A stretch of DNA of 64,000 nucleotides, taken from assembly GCA_001632435.1 (NCBI GenBank), contig KV423991.1:38108-102107 (forward strand). Reading direction: 5' to 3'. The notes under the pieces were generated by a model, which had not been told where the DNA came from, ran no database searches, and worked only from the letters and a program-made list of their open reading frames with translations. The position numbers and the translations under genes were made by a program. This document shows positions 23,539-34,326 of this stretch, piece by piece. This DNA is from Calocera cornea HHB12733 (Eukaryota > Basidiomycota > Dacrymycetes > Dacrymycetales > Dacrymycetaceae). Numbering within the stretch: position 1 is the first letter of the stretch; each line of letters starts with the position of its first letter.

Positions 23539-25481
23539 ATGTTCACGCGCCCCACGCTGCTGCTGCGCAAGCCCGCCGCCTCGCTCACGGGCGTCCTCCT
23601 CCTCCTCAGCGGCCTGCTGATCTACGCCTTCCTCGCCCCGGGCCCCTACCGCCCGCTGGACCGGCTCGACCTCCTGCACCTCCCGCACGTGCCCTCCCTC
23701 CTCCGCCCGCCGTCCCTCTCCCCGCCCGCCCAGGGCTCCTCCTCCTCCTCCTCGGCCTACTACTCCTCCTGGAACCGCCCCCAGATCCCGGGGTACTGCG
23801 ACCCGGGGTCGGCGGACGACGTGTGGGCGCACAAGTACACCGAGGAGAACTTGCTCCTCAGCCGTGCGTTCGGCGCGAGCGGGACACGCTTTCGCCGCCT
23901 CGTGCAGAAGGCGATGCGCGGCGAGCCGGTCAAGATGGGCGTTATCGGCGGGTCGGGTGCGTCCCCCCCCCCCTCCCTCGCTGACCTGCGAGCCAGGCTG
24001 ACGGTCTGCTGGGGAATATAGTGTCAAGGGGAAGGAACGTGCTCCCCTCCGAGACGTACCACGCGCGCATCTTCCGCATGTGGAACGAGACGTTCTTCCC
24101 CCACCCCGGGAACACCCTCGTTGACGGGTCAAAGGCCGCGACGGGCAGCAGGTACTTCAGCATGTGCTTCGGGTCGCACATCGACGAGGACGTGGACCTG
24201 GTGCTCGTCGAGCTGAGCATCAATGATCAGAGGTGCGCCCCCTTCTTTTCCTTGCCTCTCCGTCCGTCTCCGTGCGAAAAGAAGCTGATAGAGGGAACAG
24301 GCTGATGGAGAACGCGCTCGCGTGGGAGACGCTCGTCCGCGCGCTGCTCGAGCTGCCCAACGCGCCCGCCGTCATATCGACCAGCACGTTCGCGCTGCAG
24401 TTCATCCAGGGGTGAGTGGTGCGATTTCGCCTGCGCATGCGACGCAGCGCTGATGCTGGGCTCAGGCTCGGCGTAGGCGGCGACGTGCATCTCGGTGTGG
24501 CGAACTACTATGATATCCCCGTGATCAGGTGCGTTCCTCCTCATACCCTCGCTGCACTCGTTCCTTGGGGAACGCGCTCGCTCACCCTCCCCCCCTACAG
24601 CCTGCGCAACCCCATCCTCCCCTACCTCTTCGCGGACCCCGGTCTAGAATGGAAGATGTTCGGCTACTCAAAGGGCATCGACCGCCGGCACATGAACGCC
24701 CTGGGACACGAGATGCTCGCGGACTTTACGACGCACTGGATGCGCGACCAGGTGTGCAAGGTCCTCTCGGAGCGGGACGCCCCGCCCAGGGTCGAGAGCG
24801 CCGAGCCGAGCTGGTGGACGGCGCCCGTGGACATGGGCGAGGTGCCGCGTGTACGTGCCCTACCCCACCTTGTTCCGGTATGTATCCTAGTTACTGACGC
24901 CTCCCAGCTGCGCATGACGGACGTCTGGCTCAAAGTGAACGAGACGCAGATCTCCCTCCAGCCCAGCTGCAGGAGCACGACGACGACGCCGCGGCTCGAG
25001 CCCTCCTCCGCCTCCCCCGACTGGCACTTCGAGGAAGCCCCGCTCGGCAAGGCGTACTGGAGCGCGGACGTGCCCGGCGCGCAGATCTCCTTCGACGTCA
25101 CCACCGTCGAGGGCCGCGTGGGCGTCTTCTTCCTCCGCAGCCCGAAGCTCGGCTTGGGCAACGCCCGGTGCTGGGTGGACGGCAAGAGCACGGTCGGCGA
25201 GACCGCCGTCGGGTTCTGGGAGAAGGAGCAGTGAGTCCATCCCTCCATCCCTCCATCCCTCCATCTCCTATCCCCCCCTCGCAGTCGCAGGAACAGCGCT
25301 GACACCCCCTTGTGCTTTGCTTTGCTTTGCTTTGCGGCATGGTAGGAGCGTGGCGGACTATGTGGAGCTCGCGGAGCTCCTGGAGCCCGGAAAGCACACG
25401 GTCACGTGCGAGGTTACGACGGGCACGCGCGACCCGGGCGGCGGGCATGCGGTCAAGATCATGGGCCTGGCCAGTGTCTGA
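23539..25481 (+). CDS. Membrane-anchored SGNH esterase/acyltransferase-like protein with C-terminal beta domain
   Basis: Predicted lumenal or cell-surface SGNH-fold enzyme acting on glycans. N-terminal anchor SLTGVLLLLSGLLIYAFLA (about residues 14-32). Block I reads KMGVIGGS, intron, VSRGRNV, with the candidate Ser in GGS. LVLVELSINDQR supplies an Asn-containing block, GVGGDVHLGVANYYDIPVIS follows, and GIDRRHMNALGHEMLADF gives a classic DxxH pair. A separate C-terminal domain (SFDVTTVEGRVGVFFLRSP, DPGGGHAVKIMGLASV) looks beta-rich. About eight exons. The last intron (25230-25345) carries two microsatellites. It has a clear paralog at 35.7-37.6 kb, and it is not close in sequence to the GDSH pair at 14-18 kb. 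Whether it hydrolyses or transfers acyl groups is unknown. Confidence 0.75.
25235..25336. repeat. Two microsatellites inside one intron (TCCATCCC and TTTGC units)
   Basis: The last intron of the SGNH gene contains about four copies of an 8-bp TCCATCCC-type unit (25236-25265) and about four copies of a 5-bp TTTGC unit (25314-25335). The intron is about 116 bp, twice the local norm, because of them. Confidence 0.85.
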
Positions 25482-25835
25482 ACCCGAACGCGCTTCATCC
25501 ATCCCATGGCTAGGAGAGGGTGCGGCGGCGGGAGAGAGAAGGTCGAGGGAGAACGTGTATCCATATCAGTCTCATATTATTCCCATATAGATGGAGATGT
25601 ACAAGTAGCAGCAATGTTTCCCGGCTTGCGAGGCGAATTGTAATACCCTGCAGCGACCAACGGAGCCCCGATCTGGTCCTTCTAGTTTGCAGGGAAGGAT
25701 GCCGTCACGGCTGCTCCTTGTTGATCGTCATGAAATCTATTGGTCTCACGTGCACAGGAGTGCGACCCTCGCTCGCGGTACTGTGGTGACGTGAAGTATT
25801 TATAACAATGGTCACTTCGTCTCGATACAAGCCCA
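25482..25835. other. Intergenic region between convergent genes
   Basis: This contains the 3' ends of the SGNH gene (rightward) and the first O-fucosyltransferase-like gene (leftward). No gene or repeat is recognised. The right end, near 25830, should be the left border of a 2.6-kb tandem duplication. Confidence 0.5.
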
Positions 25836-27695
25836 TCATCTCTCCCTCACACCTGGCCGCACGTTCTCTACAGGCGGCGGAACAGTGGTCTTTGATCTGC
25901 TCCACTGCAAGAACGTGACTGGGCCGTCCTTCCAGCTCTGCACTCGTTTGCTCGCGACAACGCTGAGCGTGCTATGGTCCGTCCCGACGAACCCGTCCGC
26001 TAGGGAGTGGATCGCGCTATCGAGCAGCACCGTGTACCTGTGATTCGTTCAGCGCTCTGCCATGAAGCACCTCAGGGAAAACCCACCAGCAGCCGTATCG
26101 CTCGCAGGTACGCTCCCTTCCGTGGTCGATATAGTGCCACCCACGCTCGTGGATCGCCGCCCACCAAGCCGGGTCCGTCTCGTCGCTCGATACGAAGACG
26201 TGTGGGGTGCTGAGTCCCTTTGCTTCCAACCGTTCCTGAAGCTCCTCTATCGCCGCCGCGGCCATCTCGTTGGTTGGCATGCAGCTTCCCTTGCCGGCGT
26301 AACAATACCCGGACATGTCCCCTCTTCGTAAGTGCAGCCCGATGTACTGATACATAACCATAAGCACATGTTTCCGCAATTCAACCTGTCTGCTCACCGG
26401 TGGGGTCGGCCCATCATCTGGTAGGCCAAATAGGCGGTTGAGGTAGCGCTTCGCAAGCAGCTCAATCTCCGGATTCCACGTCAGATACTGGCCAATCTTG
26501 TTCCAGACCGGATCCCAGTCCTGACTCCAATGCTCGACCGAGTCCACAGTAGCGTAGAAGAGAGTGTCGAAGCACATGAGCTGGTCATCTGGCTCGGTGA
26601 AGTTCTTGTACCGAAGCGACGGCTGCGTGAGATTTTGCGAGAGCGCCCATGTTCGCTCGGACGGGTACCCGAGGTGCGCGAGCTTCAATATATCCGTGTA
26701 TAATCGTTGCCCATCGAGGCGATATCGATCCGCTGAGCGAAGGTTAGCTTAGCTGAAGAGCATATAGGCGCAACTTGCGATCAAGATAGGTATACGAAAC
26801 ATCTGCGTAACGGATTTCAGAACATAGCTTCCCGGCTCGACAGTGCAACTTACCGAGTTTCAAGAAATCACTAGCCGGAGAGGGGATGTGTGTTGTACCC
26901 CCAGCAGTCAATGCACTCCAGCACCCGATGTCCTCCCACTCTTTCGCTAGCGCGGCGTTCTGAGTGGGCTCCACGTTCTTCAAGTCGCGCCATTCGACGA
27001 TATCCAGCTTGACCTGCTTTCGCAGTCTGTCGAGGTCGAACACGTCGCCAAACGCTATCTGGCCCGCTGAGTGGTTCAGATGCGGGCCGGGGACGAAGGG
27101 GGGCATGATTGCTACTCGGTCGGTGTACCAGGCCAAGTATAGGAGGCTCAAGTAGCCATAAATTTGGTTGGCTGCCGGTCACGGTCAGCATTGGCACCAG
27201 TCTCCTAAAAGATGACGCACTGAATCCAGCATCTGTGAAGCCAGTCACGTATTTCGTGTCGGTCTTCAAACGGTCTAGTTCGCAGTCAGCGACAGCTGAC
27301 ATGATGATGAGCGACAGCGAACCTTTGTAACGATCGGTGATTTCCCCCTGCACGTGCGGCGATGAATCGCCCAGCCAAGCACTGACCCTTTCCGGGCCCA
27401 CGGAACGCGTTGGAGGGTCCATATAACGCATACCAGACAGTGCAGCTCCAGCGCATACCACAAGGACCAGCCAGAGTAAGACTACGCGTGTACGAATGCG
27501 ACGTTGTCGCGTGTTCGCTTGTTTCGTAGACGTCCTGCTGTCCGCCAAATTCTCATTTGGCCAGGCTGACGACCTATCATGGGTGCCTTCTTCGGCAGTA
27601 CCGGACGTTTCGCCATCAGTGTAGAGCGATGTGTCTTCGGCGCTGTAAACTGACAGTTGCTGATAGAGAGTACCTTGCTTGCCCTTCGTGGGCAT
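25836..27695 (-). CDS. O-fucosyltransferase-like (GT65/GT68-type fold) membrane protein, copy A
   Basis: Predicted type II ER/Golgi glycosyltransferase of the O-FucT superfamily, which uses GDP-fucose in its known members. It starts MPTKGKQGTLYQQLSVYSAE, with an anchor near VVLLWLVLVVCAGAALSGM. The donor-binding signature is YIGLHLRRGDM, with the HxRRxD arrangement typical of these enzymes. The C-terminal block is VFVSSDETDPAWWAAIHERG, then LLDSAIHSLADGFVGT and HSTLSVVASKRV, a standard O-FucT ending. Other landmarks are LGYPSERTWALSQNLTQPS and EPDDQLMCFDTLFYATVDSV. The intron at about 26060-26105 restores CWYTVLLD. Copy B to the right is very similar. Base composition is visibly less GC-rich than in the GT90 genes. 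The acceptor and true donor sugar are unknown. Confidence 0.78.
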
Positions 27696-28149
27696 GGTGC
27701 CTACAAGTGCAGGCAGGCGGTGTTGAGGAAGACTGGGTCGCACCGCCCGCACGCGTTCCAGCGGACGATTTCAGACTTGCTTTCATTAGTTACAGTGACG
27801 TACTGTAGGTCGCGTCGCGTCGGGCCAGCCGGAGAGCCACCGGGGGTTCCCATGCGGGAGCCGCGCCGCCGCAAGAAATGCCACAAGCCGATCGGATGGG
27901 CTACAGTCGCGCGCCTGGAGGGGAGCACAGTATCTTGTACGTGTGTACCGAGACCACGAAGGACGGGATATGCCATATATCTGGCAAGCCGAGAGAGCGC
28001 CACGATTATGAAGCGGCAGCAATGGGGCCAAATAGTAAGCGGAGGAAACCATGATCGGATGGCTTGGAAGGGACGGGTGTTTTGACCTCGGATGTGTGCG
28101 CCACACGATGCCCTGTGGAACTCTATTATTCTCCGTGACTCTATTTCAA
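27696..28149. other. Intergenic region upstream of O-FucT copy A
   Basis: Promoter side of copy A. Parts of it, such as the sequence near 27750-27800, resemble the equivalent stretch upstream of copy B (30340-30400), as expected if the whole unit was duplicated. No intact gene. Confidence 0.5.
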
Positions 28150-28420
28150 TTCAGACAGTCCATTATCCATCTTAATGACAAGACCGCCCACGGCTGTAAT
28201 CCTCCTTGCCGGGATTGCCCTCCGCCTCTGCCTTTGCAATCTTGCAGACCACCCCAGCCTGGCTCAACCCGTACTGAAAGCACTCTGGACTTGCTCATTC
28301 GTCTCGATCAAGCCGAACTCAGCGTAGTCGAACACATGTTCCTCCATATGTGCTTGTATGAGCGTGCTCTGCGGCTTCATGTTGTGTAGCGGCCACCGGG
28401 GAAAACTATCACAATGCCAT
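28150..28420 (-). pseudogene. Decayed 3' fragment of the sphingolipid desaturase gene
   Basis: This interval aligns by eye with the 3' UTR and last ~70 codons of the intact desaturase at 30.75-31.0 kb, in the same orientation. The best stretch is GCCTTTGCAATCTTGCA, identical in both (about 28229 and 30819), and similarity continues on both sides with many substitutions and no open frame. The match stops about where copy B of the O-FucT-like gene ends. It is best read as the truncated tail of a former desaturase copy left at the joint of a tandem duplication. It cannot encode a desaturase: the His-box region and the cytochrome b5 domain are absent. Confidence 0.8.
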
Positions 28421-28422
28421 CA

Positions 28423-30286
28423 TCACTCCCTGGCACTGGGCCTCGCGCTCTGTGCAGGCGGCGGGACAGTGACCTTTGACCTGTTCCAACGCAAGAACGA
28501 GACCGGTCCATTCTTCCAGCTCTGCACCCGTTTACTGGCGACAACACTCAGTGTGCTGTGATGCGTACCCACGAAGCCGTCCGCGTGAGAGTGGATCGCA
28601 CTGTCGAGTAGCACCGTGTACCTGCTGCCAGGTCAGCGCTCTGCTATGGGACACATCAAGAGAACGTACCAGCAGCCATACCGCTCGCAAGTGCGCTCTT
28701 TTGCATGGTCGATATAGTACCACCCGCGCTCACGGATCGCAGCCCACCACTCTGGGTTCGTTTCATCGCTCGATACGAAGACGTGCGTTGTCCTGATGCC
28801 CCTTTTCTCCAGCTGCTGCTGGATTTCCTCAATGGCAGCGGCAGCCATCTCGTTCGTCGGCATGCAGCTGCCGCTACCCTTGTAACAATATTCCGCCATG
28901 TCCCCGCGTCGTAGGTGCAGCCCGATGTACTACATGCAAGTCAATTCAAGTCTATGGTAGACAATGACTTGCTCACCGGCGGTGTCGGACCATGCTCCGG
29001 TACACCGAGCACTCTGTTCATATACTGCATTGCCAGCCGCTCGATCTCCGGTCTCCAAGTCAGATACTGGCCAATCGAGTTCCACACCGGATCCCAGTCC
29101 TGACTCCAGTTGTCGACTGAGTCAACCGTGGCGTAGAATAGAGAGTCGAAGCACATGAGCTGGTCGTCTGGCTCGGTGAAGTTCCTGTACCGGCGCGAGG
29201 GATGGGTGAGGTTTTGGGATAGCGCCCATTCTCGCTCGGAGGGATAGCCGAGGTGCGCGAGCTTCACGATGTTGGAGTATAGCCGCTGGCCATCGAGGCG
29301 ATATCGATCGGCTGGTGAAGAACACTATCAGACCTCAGACCAGGTTTCGGCCATTCTGTCGTAGCTTACGATCAAGGTAGGTATATGACACATCTACGCA
29401 ATGATATCAGACGCCATTAGCCCTGAGAAAGAAATCACCGCACCGAGCTTCAGAATATCACTGACAGGTGAGCGCTGAAGCTTTTCGCCCCCGGCAGTCA
29501 ACGCGCTCCAACAACCAATGCTCTCCCATTCCTTGCCCGCGGCCGCAATCTGGGTCAGCTCCACTCTCTTTAGGTCGCGCCATTCGAGGATGTCCAACTT
29601 GAGCTGCATCTTCAGCCTGTCGAGATCGAACACGTCGCCGAACGCTATCTGGCCGGCTGTATGGTTCAGATGCGGCCCGGGGATGAAGGGAGGCATGACG
29701 GCTACTCGGTGGGTGTACCACGCAAAATACAAGAGGCTCAAGTAGCTGTATACTTGATTGGCTGCCATCTAGATGTCAGCATATGCAGTTGACGGATAAC
29801 GAGCGACATACTGAAACCGAAATCTGTAAACGCAGTCACATATTTCGTGTCATTCCTCAATCGGTCTATGTAACAATTAACATTGGTGGCACAGGGAACG
29901 GAGGGGGACGAACCTCTATATCGTCCCGTGATTCGCCCTTGCAGGTGTGGGGACGAGTCGCCCAACCACGCGCCAATCCTCTCCGAGCAGACGGAGCCCA
30001 ACGGATCCTCCAGATGGTATAACACAGAGAGTGCAGCTCCAACGAGCACCACAGCGCATAGCCCAAGCAGGACTAGACGTGGACGAATGCGGAGATGTCG
30101 TGTGCCCGCCTGTTTCGCGAACCCACCACTGTCTCTCTTCTCGTTTAACCGCGATGCCCACCTGCCATCGCGAGGAGATTCCTCATCTGCCCCAGACGCT
30201 TCGCTTGTAGGGTAGATCGAGATGTCTTCAGCGCTGTACAGAGGTAGCTGCTGGTATAGAGCACCTTGCTTGCTCTTCGGCGGCAT
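28423..30286 (-). CDS. O-fucosyltransferase-like membrane protein, copy B
   Basis: Tandem duplicate of copy A with the same start (MPPKSKQGALYQQLPLYSAE), anchor (VLLGLCAVVLVGAALSVLY) and intron layout. The signature YIGLHLRRGDM is intact, as are VFVSSDETNPEWWAAIRERG, LLDSAIHSHADGFVGTHHST and VVASKRVQSW. The charged tail after the last block (SKVTVPPPAQSARPSARE) also matches copy A in position. Differences are spread through the protein, mostly conservative, so both copies look functional and under constraint. It lies between a desaturase remnant (left) and the intact desaturase (right), all on the minus strand. Function as for copy A: probably transfer of a deoxyhexose or related sugar to protein or glycan, not proven. 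Confidence 0.78.
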
Positions 30287-30787
30287 AGTGGTGCGAGTAC
30301 GTCCTGGACGACGGGGACGAGCAGGACTAGATGCTGTCGCGTACACGCGTTCCCGCAGATGATTGCATTCCGTCTGTCATTACGGTCATGTCTTCGAAAT
30401 GCGTATTGTGTGCCGTCCGGCTGGTCGGGCGCGCTCGTGCCTTGTCACTTGAGGGCTCGCTGCAAGAAGTAGCACAAGCAAACGGGCAGATGGCCTAACG
30501 TCGCGTGTTGCGGTAGTTGTCTTGCAGGCAGATCACAACGGATGAGATACTGCACATGGCCAAGCCCGGGCATGGCCAAGCCGGAGAGAACCGAGATAAT
30601 GCAGCCGTAATACGAGCAAACAACAGAGCGGGAGGCTTGGAACCGGTGCGGGCGGACCACAAGAAATATCAGGGCCGTCCCTCGGGCCTAGCCCTGAGTG
30701 GCGCAGCATATTGAACTCTAACGTCCAATACTAAGTTACTACGTGGCCAACAATATTCTATTCCAATTCTATGTACAGTCCATTGCT
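30287..30787. other. Intergenic region between O-FucT copy B and the desaturase
   Basis: Promoter of copy B and 3' UTR of the desaturase. The right end, with an AT-rich stretch at 30715-30785, has a counterpart at about 28125-28195 beside the desaturase remnant. No gene. Confidence 0.5.
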
Positions 30788-32382
30788 CTAGTTCCCCTGG
30801 CTGAGGTTCCCCTCCGCCTCGGCCTTTGCAATCTTGCAAAACACCTCGACCTGGTTCGCCACGTCCCTGAGCACACCCAGGACTTGCCCGTTGGTCTCAA
30901 ACAACCCGAACTCGGCATACTCCAGCCCGTTCTCCTTCGCGTATTCCTTCACGAGCGCGGAAGCAGCCTTGAGGTTGTGCCGCGGCAGGCGTGGGAAAAG
31001 GTGGTGCGTGACCTGCAGCTGGAGGCCGCCGTGCATCCACGCGAGCGCGTCGGGGCAGGAGATGTCGGTCGTCGTGCGCAGCTGGCGGTCGGGGAAGGAC
31101 TCCCACGGGCCCATGTCTACCGTCGACCGCGCAAAGTGGGACTGGACGATCTGCACGTGCACGGGCGAGGGCACGATCTGAGATATCATGAAGAACGCGA
31201 GGCGGGTGCGCCAGTCCGGAACACCGCTCAGGACGAGCCCGAACCATGTCCAGAATAGTGCGATGCAGACAAACTCGGCGGTGCGCCACTTGCCACGGTC
31301 GCCCTTGGCCAGGAAGACGTACGAGTTGGCGTACAGGTTGAATCGCGCGAGCGAGAGGATCACGTAGTAGAGATAGGGCTGGAAGCGGATGAGGAATCGC
31401 GACGGAGCATCGAACTCCATCACGCGGTTGTAGTACGTCGACCAGAGGGAATTGAAGAACTGCGGGGTGATAGCGAAGAAGGGGATGTGTTGGATGTCCG
31501 GGTCGTGCGTGGGGTGGTTTGTTACGACTGTAGCAGCATAATATAAGCATTTCGCCGCATATATGTGGGGATATGGGACGCACGATGATGAACGTTGTGA
31601 TTGTCCACCCACCACCCGATGCTTAGCCCACCCAGGAAGTCCGCGATAAAAATGCCCAGCACTCTGTCAATCGTCCAGTCGTGGGTGACCCCGCAATGTC
31701 CAAGGTCGTGGGCCGTGAACGTCAACTGATGCCAGAAAATACCCAGCGACACCGCGCTGAGGAGGTACCATTCCCTCCGGTACAGCCAAACGGCCAGCGC
31801 AGCAAACAGCGTGTACCTGAGGACCTCCGGCCCGTACCCGGTGATGTAGCGGCACTGGTACAGGCCCTTGCTCTTGATCTGCTCGTGCAGCTCGCGGAGG
31901 GCGATCGCGTGCGAGTGCTGCGCCTTCTGGAGGAGCGTCGTCGGCTGAGGCTCCAGCGCGCTGAGCGGCGGGCCGGCGGGGTCAACCAGGTCGGCTTTCT
32001 TGACCAGCAAGATCTCGCGCTCGTCGTGTGTGTCCACATGCCCCGCCTCGTTCACCCAGCGCACCTTGCCGTCCTTGCCTTCCTTGCGCACCCACCCCGT
32101 TTCCAGGGGCGGCATGAGCGGTGTCCAGCCCTCGGCGCCGTACTCCACGCGGCCGACGACGAAGTGCGGGAGCCGTCCGAGCAACGTCTGCGGGGAATGG
32201 AACCCGTCGATCTCGCATGTCGCGTCGCGCCCCACGAAGTGAAGAATGGCGAGCTTGCCGCCGGGGTGCTGGGCGAGCCATGCATCCGAGATCTTCAGCA
32301 CTTGGCCGTTGTAGATGACGAGAGATTGGCCGGCTCGGACACCTTGTGCGACCTCTTCGCGCGTCCACAATCGGTCCTTCAT
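30788..32382 (-). CDS. Delta-8 sphingolipid desaturase with N-terminal cytochrome b5 domain
   Basis: ER membrane enzyme that inserts the delta-8 trans double bond into the sphingoid base of ceramide, a step toward fungal glucosylceramide. The N-terminal cytochrome b5 domain shows the heme-binding AWLAQHPGGKLAI motif. The desaturase part has the three histidine boxes in the right order: HDLGH, HNVHH, and the b5-fusion type QVTHHLFPRLPRHN with Gln replacing the first His. One intron (about 31527-31586) splits the text after HNVHH and restores LVTNHPTHDPDIQHIPFF, a hallmark of this family. About 510 residues. It starts 328 bp from a divergently transcribed O-FucT-like gene, and a broken copy of its 3' end lies at 28.2-28.4 kb. 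All metal ligands are present. Confidence 0.95.
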
Positions 32383-32710
32383 GACGTTGTTGTGCGTGGA
32401 GGACTGTCCGGTCGCGACGCTGTTGTGGGCAAGGCGGGGCCCGTGGTTACCGACAAGGGAAGGAGGAAGGGACCCGGTGCCGAGTTCGAAACAAGCGGCA
32501 GCCTAACGCCACTCCGTTGCGGTTTGGGCGGCACAGACTGTATCGACCCGTCGACTGTCCTTCTTCGAACACGGCGATGAGCTTCTATTCGTTACGCTTG
32601 TGGCGCCGGCGAACAAATGCATTATTTTCACCTTTCGACGTGGGCCTGCCCCTTGTCTTCCTTCAGCTATTCTCTCCTCTGTCTGGTCGTGAGCAAGCCG
32701 TCTGGTGCCT
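32383..32710. promoter_or_regulatory. Short divergent promoter, desaturase / O-FucT-like copy C
   Basis: Only 328 bp separate the two start codons, so the two genes probably share regulatory sequence. I see no clear TATA box on either side. The sequence near 32590-32640 is relatively AT-rich and could serve as core promoter for the rightward gene. Shared control is an inference from spacing. Confidence 0.45.
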
Positions 32711-34326
32711 ATGAGAGTGGGTGCGCTCTCGTTGACGGACGGCTCGGTGCTCCTGCGCGCATGGTCTGCTCATAGGAGACGACAAGGGCCGCTGTTGTGC
32801 GCCCTGGGAGTGCTGCTATGGGTGGTTTACCATCTGCCAGTATGGCAGAGGCTGCGGGTGCAGGAACGTTCCAAAGTTGCTACTGCGTCGAACGTAACTA
32901 CGGATGAGGACGATCCGTACCATCCCTCAAAGTATACGGTGCTAGGCGGGCCCTCGATTGTGTTTTCAAGTGAGTTTGCTTACCATAGTCCATTAGTCAT
33001 ACTAACAGCCATACCAGCCAATCTCAAGCCCGAATATAGGTACATCACGGGATGGCTCAATTCCGGTTGGAGTGCGTAACCCCTCCTCTCCGTCCATTCC
33101 ATGCACCTAACATTCCTTCAGCGAACGACGTGATGACCTATGCGAACCTGCTGTACCTCGCGCACCTCACCTCGCGCATTGCCGTCCTAGGCCCCTTCGT
33201 CCCCTCCCATCTCGACATCAGCGCCGGCTACCTCCCCTTCTCCGAAGTGTTCGACATCCCGCACCTCGCGCGCGCCTTGCACATGCCTATAATGGAGTGG
33301 AGCGATCTCAAGAGCGCTGAGAGTGAGGTGGCGGAAGAGATGGGCTGCTGGAGCACGTGGATGAGCTACTCAGGTGCAGCGGGAAACGCGAGGAGCGGCT
33401 GGGTACCGGATACGTTTGCGCTCGATGTGAGCTATACGCCTGTGCCGCGTGCGTGCGCATCTCCCTTCTGGCCGGAGGATGTTTGTTGCTGATGATGTAC
33501 GTCCACAGCGGAGATATACGAGCACAACGCGCCGAACGATCCGCATATAACGTTCGCCTCGCTCCTCCCGCTCGCCTTTCCTGAAGGGCGCTCCTCCGCC
33601 CTAACGAAAGTCTCCCCGGCGCCCTCCGAGCCGTGGGGAACGGTGATGCCCCCCTCGGACCACCTACTGTGCTTCGACGTGCTGTACTTTGTGCAGGTGG
33701 GGATGAGCGGGGCCGAGTGGGGGGAGGAGTATGCGCCGGTGTGGAGGCTGGTGGGCAGGGAGATGCGGTGGGCAGGGCCGTTGAGGGAGAAGGCAGACCA
33801 GTACTTGCGCAGTCACTGGGGCGTGGAGGAAGAGGAGGAGATCCCTCCGGTGCGCTGCTTTCGCATTCTTTCATTCTATTGCGATGCTGATAGAAATCCG
33901 CAGTACATCTCTGTGCATGTGCGGCGGAATGACTTCCGGGACTACTGCTCCGGCACGCTCACCTGTATGCCCACGCTCGCCCAGCTCCAGCGGCGCGTCT
34001 CCGAAGTCCAATCACGCCTCCTAGCGGAACAAGGCCTCTCCGTCCCCAATGTGCTCGTCACGTCGGACGAGCAGTCCCCTGCCTGGTGGTCCGAGGTGCA
34101 CGCGCTGGGGTACACGAGCATGAACCACACCGAACTGAATACGGAGGGGAAGTATGGCGAGTGGTACCCCAGCGTGCTGGACGCGGTGTTCCTCAGCCTT
34201 GGGAAGGGTTTCGTGGGCACCGAGGGGAGCACGATGAGCTTGCTGGCGCGGAGGAGGGTCGAGGACTGGGGTGGGGGAGTCGCGACGTGGTTGAGGTGGA
34301 TGGGGGTGGCGCAGGAAGAACTGTAG
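32711..34326 (+). CDS. O-fucosyltransferase-like membrane protein, divergent copy C
   Basis: Third O-FucT-superfamily protein, on the opposite strand to copies A and B and clearly more diverged. It starts MRVGALSLTDG with an anchor around PLLCALGVLLWVVYHLPVW. The order of landmarks is the same: YRYITGWLNSGWS, intron, NDVMTYANLLYLAHLTSRIA, PFSEVFDIPHL, MPPSDHLLCFDVLYF, the donor-site block YISVHVRRNDFRDYC, LVTSDEQSPAWWSEVHALGY and LSLGKGFVGTEGSTMSLLAR. Here the signature reads HVRRNDF, closer to classical O-FucT enzymes than the HLRRGDM of A and B. About six exons. The frame is open to the TAG at 34324-34326. Neighbours are the desaturase (divergent) and, 1.4 kb away, an SGNH gene. Confidence 0.76.
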
